Origin: Manduca sexta
Lineage: Eukaryota; Arthropoda; Insecta; Lepidoptera; Sphingidae
DNA length: 64,000 nucleotides
NCBI RefSeq assembly: GCF_014839805.1
Contig: NC_051123.1
Location: 6,120,727-6,184,726 of the forward strand
Direction of reading: 5' to 3'
Below the pieces are notes generated by a model, which did no database searches, had not been told where the DNA came from, and saw nothing but the letters and a program-made list of their open reading frames with translations. Below are positions 38,401 through 48,900 of the stretch, piece by piece. Both the position numbers and the translations under genes were made by a program. The stretch's first letter is position 1, and each line of letters begins with the position of its first letter.

Positions 38401-41259
38401 TAAAAAAGACACGTCCGATTTTTTCTTATAAGGGTAGCAAATTGACCCCACTTCACCCGATGGTAAGCGGAGTGGGATCCAATAGGATATAGGCTGACGA
38501 GAGATGATTATTCCTCTGAAGCCAACACAATTATGCCGGCCTATTTGATGCCGGTCACCCTAAGTGGACCACCATGGTGGGTTTTAACACATTGCGTGCG
38601 GTGGTCGATATCCGGACGGATACTAATATACCGGCTCTATTATAGTTGGTCACACACAAATTAAAGCATCATAAAAACATGGTGCTACTAAAAATAAATA
38701 GAATGTAGTAAAAATAAATAGAACCATTTATTTGTTTGTCAGCGAAACCTCCCTTCTCATCACGGGAGGCGTGGGTGTTAGCATTAACGGTTAAAAATAA
38801 ATATTGTATCTCTAAGCTTGAATTAAATACAAATATTTTAACGAATGAAAATACATTTAGAAAAACACAGTACGATATAAATACGTCGTGTGCTGTCATA
38901 GTAAATCCATTATGACAAAGGTTTTACAAATATTCAACTGCAATAGTTACATTTAAAAGTGTCAACCAGCATTTCACACAATTAGACATTTTCCAAAACA
39001 CAAACAACTTTTTTATCATTCAGTTTAAGTACTAGATTTTAGATAATGAAATATTACACATTTGTGTGTTTTTATTGTTTCAAAGATTATACCATATTTC
39101 TTTTTTATTTTTTTTAGATCCAACAACAAAAAAATATTTAAACATGTTTTAAAACAATTTTCAAAGCTACAGTAACAACCTTAGCGTTCATATTCCATCA
39201 ATACCGTCATGGCAGTCGGTACATGGTTTTTTATAATCCCGAATCGTGGCTTACGACAAAGCGCGATAGTTTATTGTGACGTAATGAACGCTTGTAAAGC
39301 TTCGTTCGCTCGCATCGTTCAATGTCGAAAATAAATAACGGTATCTACTTTTCTCAAACTTTACACTGAATGCAAACTTCACATGTCTTAATATAATTAA
39401 AACTTCTACGATACTTAAAATAAATTTATCCCCGATTCGTATCGTAACGCGTGGTCGTGATACGTATCTTGCATTGGCGTTTGGTGGCGACAAGGGGCCC
39501 TGGCACATTTCCAATGTAAAATGGAACTTGCCTCTTTAGCAAAGCTTTAGTTGCGGAGCTCATTAATAATGGATTGTTGAGTGGGTCATTAGCAAACTTT
39601 TTTTGTATACAACTTGAAAGGGCTTAGAAAAGATGTTTTATAATAATTAAATAAATTGCCTGGGAATGGAAATTTCGTTAAAAAAAATTAGTCTATTAAT
39701 AATCATAATAAGTGATGAGATAAAACAATGATAATTGTTGAAAGATGCAATAGAAGTTGGCCAAAACTGGTACAGTCAGTACTGACTAAATTATTATGCT
39801 GCAAGGAAATATATAAAACAACAATGAATTAATATATTATATAACTAAAATCGTATAATAAAATATAGAAACAACAGTATCATTAAATAAACCAAACACT
39901 ACAAAATAACTATATGAATACAGAAAAAAAAACCATATGAAACATAATAGCCCTCCTATTATATACTAAAACATTGCATCTTGCTTACTTGGATGAGTCC
40001 GATAACTATATTCAAATAAACTCTAGGTTAAAAAAAAATTATACTGAGCTTTCATAAAATACTTTTAAAATAAATGTTGAATGAAAAAAAAGGAGCCACA
40101 ACTCACAAACAAATAACAAAAACTGAGTGCAGAAGTATGAGCCAACTAGATTTTATGTAAAATCTACATGGCTGATTGTTCATATCTTAAATCTTTTATA
40201 ATTAATATTTTCATCTGTCTAATTACAGGCAGCTATTGGAAATGAAAACTTGGTTTATTAAACTGATTAAATTCTAGCAGAAATATTTTTAATTTTAAGT
40301 ATAAAATTTCAAATAACAGGCACAATAATAATCTCAATTGAAATTAAGATTGCCACATATAAATATAGAAAATTTTATGTGTAGCTTAATTTTTTTTTAA
40401 ACGACTGCAAGAAAAGAAGGAGGTTATCAATTCAACATGTATTTTTTTTTAAATTGATTCAATTTCAAATTTCTTAGAGTCAATACATATTTCCAACATT
40501 ATCATCTTGTTAAAAAAATATACACAATATATATGTTTGTTTACACATTTTCTAAATATGTTTCAGTTATGCTACCATCTACAACAATAACCTATTACCT
40601 AAAAGGAAATAAAATGTAAAAAAAAATAACAGCACAAAATACTGCAAGATAATAATAAAAGATACTTATAATCGGTGTTTAAAAAAATCTGCAGTGACAA
40701 TAATATAAAAGTATGTTGGATACTTGACTTATAACCACAATATACCAAAAAGGCTCAAAAAGATGAAAAATATTTTTGTGGAAAGTATTTCAATTGGTGT
40801 TAAAATATGCAAGTCAATTATGCCATATCATTCAGGTAGCAATATATTATGCAAGTATTATCTACCTACTTATAGAAACATATCTATTTTATTCAGTGAA
40901 ATATATAGTTCAGAAAAAAAAAATGTTTGAAAAGAAATTACTCTCTGTTTAAATTTTATTTACTCTTTTAAACATGGTGCAGTTGTTTGATTAGTATGGT
41001 TATACTTTATGGAGAAAGAAACAAATCCTGAAGGATCTAATTTCCATAAGATAATAAGAAATCGGTATAAGATTAATGTTGTTTCCAAATTTGATAATTT
41101 TTTCAGCAGTATCAATATATAATTCAGACAGCTAGGAAAAATAAAATGGCATTCTACTAACAAAATTCAAGTACTCACATTTTCCAATGTATTAAATCCC
41201 CTGTCCCAGCTACTAACAGGAGTTCCACTGAACAAGTAGCCCGGATATCTGTCGCACAT
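32441..41259 (-). CDS. Sxl: Sex-lethal homologue, two-RRM RNA-binding protein
   Basis: Coding exons in transcript order are 41259-41179, 36123-35908, 35721-35614, 34610-34429, 33985-33898, 33305-33233 and 32661-32441. Phases match throughout and give 322 aa plus a stop. RRM1 (about 64-139) has RNP2 LIVNYL at 65-70 and RNP1 YGFGFVNF at 104-111. RRM2 (about 149-227) has RNP2 LYVTNL at 151-156 and RNP1 RGVAFVRF at 190-197. The linker KDTNLYV and a C-terminus rich in Tyr, His and Asn fit insect Sxl. An in-frame TAA lies two codons before the chosen ATG. An internal ATG at 36066 (residue 47) could start a shorter form of 276 aa. Sxl binds poly-U RNA and acts in splicing and translation. From what is known of Lepidoptera it is not the primary sex switch and has been tied to sperm development. 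The donor after exon 2 (GTGGTT) is weak. Confidence 0.96.
32771..33018. mobile_element. MITE, family 2, in Sxl last intron
   Basis: Terminal inverted repeats of about 35 bp (ACTAACCTCCTTATTCATAG at left, complement at right, then TTATCTAAG) bound 248 bp. Internal AACAAGTCTGTTTCT also occurs inverted. A shorter copy lies at 36215-36358. Confidence 0.8.
33336..33652 (-). repeat. Interspersed repeat, family A, in Sxl intron 5
   Basis: The longest copy in the window. On the minus strand it runs from GACGAGACGAGTTTGCCG to ACCACCAGTAAAC. It starts 31 bp from Sxl exon 6. Other copies lie at 25820-25995 and 56036-56175. Confidence 0.75.
35040..35235 (+). repeat. Interspersed repeat, family B, in Sxl intron 3
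   Basis: Well-preserved copy with GTCGCGTTCCGGGATCAATT, then CAGTCAACATTCTATTGGA and GATGCAGTGAGGTCACTTTG. Confidence 0.7.
35310..35597 (+). repeat. LINE tail repeat in Sxl intron 3
   Basis: Begins at ACTAGCGACCCGCCCCGGC, contains GGCTTCGCACGGGT twice (tandem partial duplication, 35330-35345 and about 35412-35430), and ends in CAAAGGGACATAGAGACAG and TTTATACTATGTGGTGAT. It ends about 17 nt from the donor of Sxl exon 3. Confidence 0.7.
36215..36358. mobile_element. MITE, family 2, shorter copy in Sxl intron 1
   Basis: Opposite in orientation to the copy at 32771-33018. Shares AGTGCTGACGGCATGGCAG, TTGGCTAAAATTGAG and the end ACGTCTATGAATAAGG. An inner segment and one terminus are missing. It lies 92 bp before Sxl exon 2. 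Confidence 0.75.
36359..41178. other. Sxl intron 1, distal part
   Basis: AT-rich intron with a family B copy at 38435-38640. No further coding exon was found between the first and second Sxl exons. Short open frames in it have no recognisable domain. Confidence 0.55.
38435..38640 (-). repeat. Interspersed repeat, family B, antisense
   Basis: Starts GACCCCACTTCACCCGATGG and continues GTGGGATCCAATAGG, the reverse complement of the family B 3' end. Lies in Sxl intron 1. Confidence 0.65.
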
Positions 41260-42369
41260 CTCTTATCTATTTTGTCAACTTGTAACTAACACTTTAATGT
41301 CTAACCACTAAATATATATTGAGCAATAATTTTACAACATTTTTTTTTATATTTGACTTGAAAGTATGACTTGCTGTTATACCTGAAATAAAAAATGCTT
41401 GCATTTTATTTGACAACTTTTCATTACACATTGAAACCAATATTATTGTTTTATTTGCCATATGAAAGTCTAACAAAAATAATTGAGTTTTACTTATTGT
41501 TACAATGTGCACAGCACACAAATAACACCGCTTATTTGGTTTTTAAATTTGAAAAATATATGATACTTATATATTTGAAAAATATATAAGTACTAACTTA
41601 TATATTTTATAATACCGTAGTTTCCAAGAATTTAATAATATTATTTTACTGGAAACAAGTATAGTTATTTTATTTCATTGATTAATTAGGGGAATCCTTA
41701 CAAGAGGTAAATACTTAACTAAATAACAATGGTACGTGGGAAATATTTAGATCAAACAGTCCTTATATTCTGTGTGATGATAGTTCTGACTTTTACGGCG
41801 GAATAAATAATATAAAATAATAAAATATTTACTAACGAAACTGACACATTACCGAGCCCGTAGTTTACAGATAATCGCGTAATACAAACAGATTTAAACA
41901 AAAAATAAATGACTTACTTTATGAAACACGACACATAAAGATAATCGTTTTTCCAAATAAACTATAATATTAATTTTATGACATTTTTTTGCAAATATTA
42001 TCAGAAACGATACCGCAAATGACAATCTACACGACAGTTCACACTTACCACAAACAAAATATACAGATAAAGAATTGTTATGGTTTGCCAGGTTAATTAA
42101 ATATATTATCCTTTTAGGCGGGGCGTATATATCTGGAATATCATTCAGACACAGAATTCAGATCTGAGAAATAGTTACCACATACCATAGTCAAATAAAC
42201 AATGTTGCCAAAAAGCTGATTTCAAAAATTAAAAATATTCTTGCAAGTATTTGAAGAAATTAAAATTGTTTACCGATTTAACTCTGTGGTTTGAGAATTA
42301 TAGTATAAAAGATACGTATACTTTTTAAATCCTATAAGAATTAAGTACAGTTCTACTTATACATATAGC

Positions 42370-42500
42370 ATCAGGCCTTTCCTTTATAGGGGTAGGCAGA
42401 AATGTGAAACACCTATTTTAACCAGCTATATTAAGACCTATATATTAGGGAACGGCCCTTTATCTATTTACTAGGCGCTTTTCCAAACCGGGTTAATACT
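42370..42500. repeat. SINE fragment
   Basis: CATCAGGCCTTTCCTTTATAG, GGGGTAGGCAGA and a degraded tail resemble the fragment at 58790-58870 and the minus-strand SINE at 11056-11322. Confidence 0.5.
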
Positions 42501-42734
42501 GAGTAAAAAAATCTAATATCCCTATATATCCTATTAATACAAATTGATAGAAGCGGAATAAATTTCGCATCTAAATTAAGAATGCTTTCTAACGTCATTC
42601 ATTTACATCTATCTGAGAAATTCAGATTCATTGAATCCAGGAAATTTCAGCGGGTGCTTGATGCAACTCATACTTGTATGGGATCCGGAGCGCGTGTGCC
42701 GAATTCAGAACTGAATTCAGCTTGCTATTCCGGA

Positions 42735-42742
42735 TATATAAG
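42735..42742 (+). promoter_or_regulatory. TATA-box-like element, TATATAAG
   Basis: TATATAAG follows a GC-richer stretch with a perfect palindrome (GAATTCAG-AA-CTGAATTC, 42701-42718). It lies about 470 nt upstream of the probable RBM12 leader exon, so it may be a core promoter or part of a solo LTR. No LTR ends were found. Confidence 0.25.
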
Positions 42743-43204
42743 CCCGGTCAACAGAGGACACTACATTGCGACGACGATCGCACAGACCATAACGAATTGC
42801 GTCCCCAGATTTAGACGTCGAGCTCGTTAAATGAGATGGGACGATATGGTATTTCATATATTTAATTTCTCAATACAGAAATCATAATGTATAAATACAA
42901 GAATTTGTAAAGTTTTTAGATGTTTGTCAAAAGTAAACGTAGAAATTACCGGATTCGATTATTATTAAAACATATGGTTTACATTACATTGTTTGTTGTG
43001 TTTAATAATGGAATTTAATAATATTACTTTCAAATAGATCGTCGTACAGCATATAGAGGATTTTTGTAGCGGGAGAAGCTTTTCACGCGGACGTGGCCGC
43101 GAGCAACACCTAGTACTATATAAATTACTCGCTGATGAAAGTTGGATTTCTATGTCAGTGATGTCTATGGTATATTATTAAAAAAGTTTTTAGTGAGTGG
43201 TCAC

Positions 43205-43381
43205 CCTGGGCGCCATTTTGATTACATATCGCACATCGCACATTTCAACGCTGGGTATCGTAATATGAATGATTTTTGAAATTTCGTATGTGATATTCAT
43301 TATCTTGTGAACTATTTGTGTTTATAATGTTATTGATTTAGTAAACGCGTGTCTGAAGTCGAGATTGTAGCATATTCGTAG
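43205..43381 (+). other. RBM12: Probable 5' UTR exon of RBM12
   Basis: A strong donor (GTAG|GTAAGT) follows a non-coding stretch that contains GGCGCCATTTTG, a motif common around animal promoters and 5' UTRs. Splicing from 43381 to the acceptor at 45978 would place the leader 14 nt before the RBM12 ATG. The left limit is a guess; no transcript evidence is available. Confidence 0.45.
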
Positions 43382-44618
43382 GTAAGTTCGCGGTAAAGTG
43401 ATTGTGAAAACCCCGAGGTGTTGTGGTATGAAATCGTTTGCGTATCTACCAATGAACAACCATTACTTGCCTGTTTTATTTATCATCTATGTTGGTATTA
43501 AAATGTGTAGCTACATTGCAGTATCTTGTTTGATCGTGATATTTTAATTATTTTGTGTGAAATAATATAATGTAGTATAAAAACACCACAAAAGAGGAAA
43601 CCTCAAAAGTGTAATACGTCATTGGTGATGGGACTACCAATCCATTATACTGTATACAGAATATTGTCACCTTTCTTAAAAATTTACAGCAATTTTAGTT
43701 ACTGTGCAACACAATACCTAAATCTTATAAAGTAAATAGCACAGGCATTAGGTAACTAGGTACCTACCTACTTTAATTTTTTGCTAAGATGGCGCGGCAA
43801 GCCGCCATAACTGGCTTGATACAGTTGGCATGAGTGGCGCCAATATTTAACAGAAAATAAATAACACAACGTAACATCGTATTGCCCAACCCCAATTTTT
43901 CATTTAACCTAATTTAGTAATAGGAATTTGACTTATAAATAAACCTGGACAGTAGGTATCAGTATAAATGGTAGTAATTGCCAAGGTTATAATCAAACTA
44001 GAAACATTAATATGGCAGGAATTTGAGCTTTCTTCCTCAATAGTCCTGAACTCTGTTAACGGAATACAGGATACTGAAAACCACTTCAGTAAGATTACAT
44101 TAGGACCTAAGTTATCACTGCACAAGTAGGTAGGTACTTATCTACATGTTTATTTTATTATTCCACAAAATAACTACAATACGTAGGTAACACAGTGAGG
44201 TGTTCACAAAGTTCGCTACAATTTTAAGGATTGATCAAATCACTTGAATGGATAAAATTACCACACTTCTTTGATTTGTCTTTTTAACATCTTACGTGAT
44301 TACCAAACCTCGCAATACACAAGTACCAGGCATCAAGTAAATCATTTTTCGAATTGTCGCGCACGGCTGCGTTAGATACCTAGGTGCCTTCGACCACACC
44401 CAATTTTCAAGTATTCGTCACCGTAGCGACATCGGAAGCTAATTGTATCATAGAGTAATCATTACATACACTTAATGAATTATACTTATTGATTGCTTCA
44501 GCGACGGTTCTAGTTGGTAACGGAACCAATCAGTACATAACATTGTATCTACAATTTACACGAAATTTAGGACCTAAAATGGCTAAAACTGTTACAACAT
44601 GGTTGCCAGTAATATTTT

Positions 44619-45277
44619 TGGTACAGGACATTCCTACCTAGGTCATATTGCAATTTGTGTGAAAATTTTATGTAATCCATACATACATAAACCCCTGAAT
44701 TGGATGAAATTCGCAAATCAAACCTATTGTTACTGTTGACACCTTACACGATAGGACGGCCCAGTAGGAGAAAATAGGTGCAAAACCACGCGAATACACT
44801 AGTAAATATAATAAACAGTAAAACGGATGAAACATACTAATTGCAAACTCTGTACCTACCTAAGTATGGCTTAATGTTTTATTTCTCTAAGGAAGTGAGT
44901 TGCTATGGTCTTAAGTCCCCAATAGTGGCTTCAATATCAATTGTTTTATTTTAATTCTAATAGATGTCTCCAGTTATGTTGACATCTAAATTTTGAACAT
45001 AAAATTATCAATTTAATTTTTTTTAGGTGCTTTCACATTACACTTGTTTAATGTGCATTTTAATATAATATATAAATTACGAATCATACCAAATTTAACG
45101 TAATTTTTATTCTTTATTAATAAAACCATTCTTAAAGTGCCGGGCAGGGGCGTCATAACTGGTACCTACTCGTGATACATTTAAAAAATGTTAGTATAAT
45201 GTAAAACCCTATGGTCCCTTATACCTATTACCTAGTAATATCCATGCATAGGTACCTGTAGTGAATGTCCTGTACCG
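44619..45277. mobile_element. Possible 0.66-kb element with inverted ends
   Basis: GGTACAGGACATTC at 44619 is matched by its exact complement at the right end. A second block (CTAC..AGGT) follows on both sides. T-runs flank both ends. No transposase frame. Confidence 0.45.
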
Positions 45278-45649
45278 TTTTTTATTACATATTTTCAAAT
45301 CACGTTATCGACCTTTTCCGCGGGGAAATTGCATATTAGCACTTCCATTCAGCATAATATGCGGCGAGTAGGGCGAGTCTATTGGGGGTACTCTTCTGAA
45401 CCAGCGATGAGCCCACCTGGATATTAATTTTGGGGTAAATTTTCAAGATGTAGAGATTTTTTTATATGGCTTGCATTTCACTGCATTTCTTTTACTGGGT
45501 ACGGACAAAAGCCTCATAAGATATCTTATGATATCTTCAAAATTAATCAAATGGATTTTCATACAAATAGTAATTTATGCTTTTAGAATTACTCTCCTCA
45601 GTAATTTAAGTTAAATAGCGAAAAAGAACGCGCTATACGCTAATCTATC

Positions 45650-45735
45650 TACAGTCGACATTCTATTGGACCCCCCTCCACTTACCATCAGCTGCAGTGG
45701 GGTCACCTCGCCGTGTTCGGATAAAATAATAATAA
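45650..45735 (+). repeat. Interspersed repeat, family B, truncated
   Basis: Has CAGTCGACATTCTATTGGA, then CTCCACTTACCATCAGCTGC and GTGGGGTCACCTCG, followed by an AAT microsatellite. Confidence 0.65.
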
Positions 45736-45992
45736 TAATCGAACAACATTTGTTCCATATTTGGACGCAAATCATATTTTAGCTATGCAGCTTATGAGGT
45801 CGTCGCCTTGGTTCTTAGTTTTAAAAACAAGTTAAAAACAGTTTTGCTACGAAACTTCGTATTCACTGGCTCTTTTCACACCTCCCGAGAAATTGTTCCA
45901 AACCATTATTGTGGCTATGTGATAAAATTGTGACATTTAAATCGAAAAATGGACAGGCCTTTTTCCTTTTGTTTATAGGTAATACAGCAACA

Positions 45993-48900
45993 ATGAGTGT
46001 CATCATACGGCTGCAGAATCTGCCGTGGTCGGCCAACGCGCTGGATATTAGAAATTTCTTTCGGGGCCTCTCGATCCCAGAAGGGGGTGTACACATCGTA
46101 GGAGGCGAGCTTGGAGATGCGTTCATTGCGTTCAGGTAGCTATAAAAGTCTTGAAATATACAAAAAATATACACTAGAGACACACCTGGTTTATACTTCC
46201 TTTGAACTATTTCATTGAAAATATAACCAGCGGCGAGTTTATTTAAGATTAGTAGTAAGTTTTATAAAATGTTTATTTACAATAAATGGGAAAAAGTGAA
46301 ACGTTTTTTTACACTGACGGCTACCATAGGATAGAAAAGAAACTTCCAAATGATAACACTATAAAAATACGAGATCGTCCATGAATTCTCAAATGCGAAA
46401 TTACTTTCACTGGGTGTGCCGTAGATATCTAGAATATTTTTTTAAGAACATCATTGTATATTTACATAGTTCTTACTGTCTGATAAAAAGAAATTGGCAT
46501 AGAACCGACAAACTCAGAAACCAGACAATAAAAAAAAACTATTCCTTCATTTACTTGACGCGAACCTGTAACCCGAAGTAAGTATATACTAAGAATAATG
46601 GAATTCTTGGGATGTAAAAAAAAGGAGACAGCATCATCGTATTGAAAATCTGGTACAAGTAACAAGAACCCTATTTACATGTGGTGCTAGTGGCTTATCC
46701 CCGAAATTGGTGAGTATAATTAGTAAATTAGTGATCTGTTCATTTATCTGTTTATTTAAGATCCTTAGTGACAAATTTTTATTCGTGTTTTTTTTCCTTT
46801 TTATCGCACAACAAAGGACCTATTAAACCTACACGGTTATTGCACAAGGCGTTTGGTGTGACTGCGGAACATAAAAAAATTAAAATTAGTAACATTTTAT
46901 AAGTTACTGCTATACTTAAGTTTCAACAACAGGCCTGCTGAGCTTATGTAAAAGACCCCTAAAGGCTTGTTTTGATGTAATTAGTAGGTACCTATTATAT
47001 TTTATCTACGTAAATGTTATGTATCTTTAATTTGACACAAACAAGTATTCCCTTTGGTTTTTGGTGGGTAATTTACATTTAGGCTTCAGTACCGTTTTTA
47101 TTATACGATCCTGATCTTAATTTTCGATTCGACACCAGGAAATAAGAATAAACTAATACATATATGATTAATAAATATGACAAAGAAATCATTGTTCCGA
47201 TTGGTTTATTTTTACGATGGATTAAAACAAAGTATTTAAGATCATTTGTTGTAAACTGCGGTTACCGAACTACCGTCCTTTGCGCGTTAATGCTACATGT
47301 ATTTTTTTTTTAATGAAAACTCGCAAGATTTCATTTTATGCCATCGCGCGTTCAACAGAGACTTAGTGCAGGATGCTCTATCCCTGCGTTGATACAGGCG
47401 TAAGCAGTACACTCTTGATGCCTTGACAATAGGCACCAATAGACAAACAAAACTATTGCTTATATCGTATCAAAAATATGAATTCAATACCTAGCAATCT
47501 AGGAAAACCAACTTATAATACAAACTGAAGACTTAAACATTTAAATACGATGAAAGAATGTTGCATTAATTTCTTTAGAAAGTTAAATAAAAAAGAAGGA
47601 CCATAAGCGTAGGTACTTTCACTAAGACAGGCAAAGATATATGCAGATATGCTTAGATATAATTTTGCTATACATTATTTTTTTCATGCTATCAATCTTA
47701 ATGTGCACATACCATACTAAAACCCTAGGCAAAATGATATTTTAGAAGCTTTGTTTTTACTTTTATACATGTTTTCTCGCATTAAATCTCGGTAGTAATT
47801 TATGCCTAAAACATTGATAGATTTTTATAAACGCCGTCTACTTTTTAAAGCTTGTTGCCTACGACCGAGGAAGTGGTTCCGGATTTGGTTGGTTATTCCA
47901 AATTCTTACTGCCATTGTAGGCAGAATGAGAAAGGGGATAAGAGCATATACCCAGAGTAAAAATTATGGAATAAGAATAATAGGGTCAAGAACTGAAACT
48001 CAGAGATTCTTACACAGATCAGACATCTGTAAATCTATTATACGTCAATACAAGAATTAAGTTTTCGATTACAGTTAAGTCGTCAAATTGCTGCTGCAGA
48101 TTGCCGGGAGCAAATCGGGATATACCTACACAATGATCCGCTGACTGTATTTTCAGACAGCGGTGAGCGAGAGAGAATAATTATACGAGTCAGCTATTTA
48201 ATTATGTAATACGTTTACTGCACCATTTTAAAATGGCGTTTTCTGTAGCCAAGGCGCACACACCTGCTGTGTCGGCTGGATGATCGTAGCGCTCATTTTT
48301 ACACGCTAGGCGTTTACGGACACACTGGTGTTTAAAATTCGTGTGAATGTAGAACTCGCATGGTTTGTGGTGAACCGCACGAATGACAATTTATTGTTAT
48401 GATGTCGCAGCAAGGGGCAAAATGAATATGATTATATATTTTTGTGTAAATCAAATGCGGCCTTTCTAGATTACAAATAAAAAATATCACGGTACCTACA
48501 TAGGAAAATGCAATTTGCTACAATCATTCCGGATGGTAACGTTTCTGCTGGCCACCAAAGAACTTTAGACATATTGTATTTTATGTTCTGGTTGGCCACT
48601 GCAGACGTTCGCTGCGATATAACCAAAATCGAATAATTTATATTTAACAAAAACCGATCACGGGAATACCCATTAAACTAAAAATTTCGAATCCATTGTT
48701 TAAACACTTATTATAAGCTAGGCATATCACATAAAATAGTAAACTGAAATGATGGAAAAAAATATTATTCAGAACTGTACAGATACTGATAGCGTTGAAG
48801 AAAATATGCAACAATTTATCACGAGACGCTTTCTTAACTACAGGTGTATCGCCTTCAGTGTTACTGGGTGTACAACCAGACGACCTCGTGGCAAATATTA

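Larger units (their letters stand above)
41260..43204. promoter_or_regulatory. Divergent Sxl / RBM12 promoter region
   Basis: The Sxl ATG (minus, 41259) and the probable RBM12 leader (plus, ending 43381) face away from each other. The region holds a SINE fragment at 42370-42500, the palindrome at 42701, TATATAAG at 42735 and a LINE-tail fragment near 43040-43110. Transcription starts are not visible. Confidence 0.4.
43382..45978. other. Probable RBM12 5' intron
   Basis: Contains an inverted-repeat pair at 44619/45277 and a family B copy at 45650-45735. No coding sequence was recognised. Confidence 0.4.
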
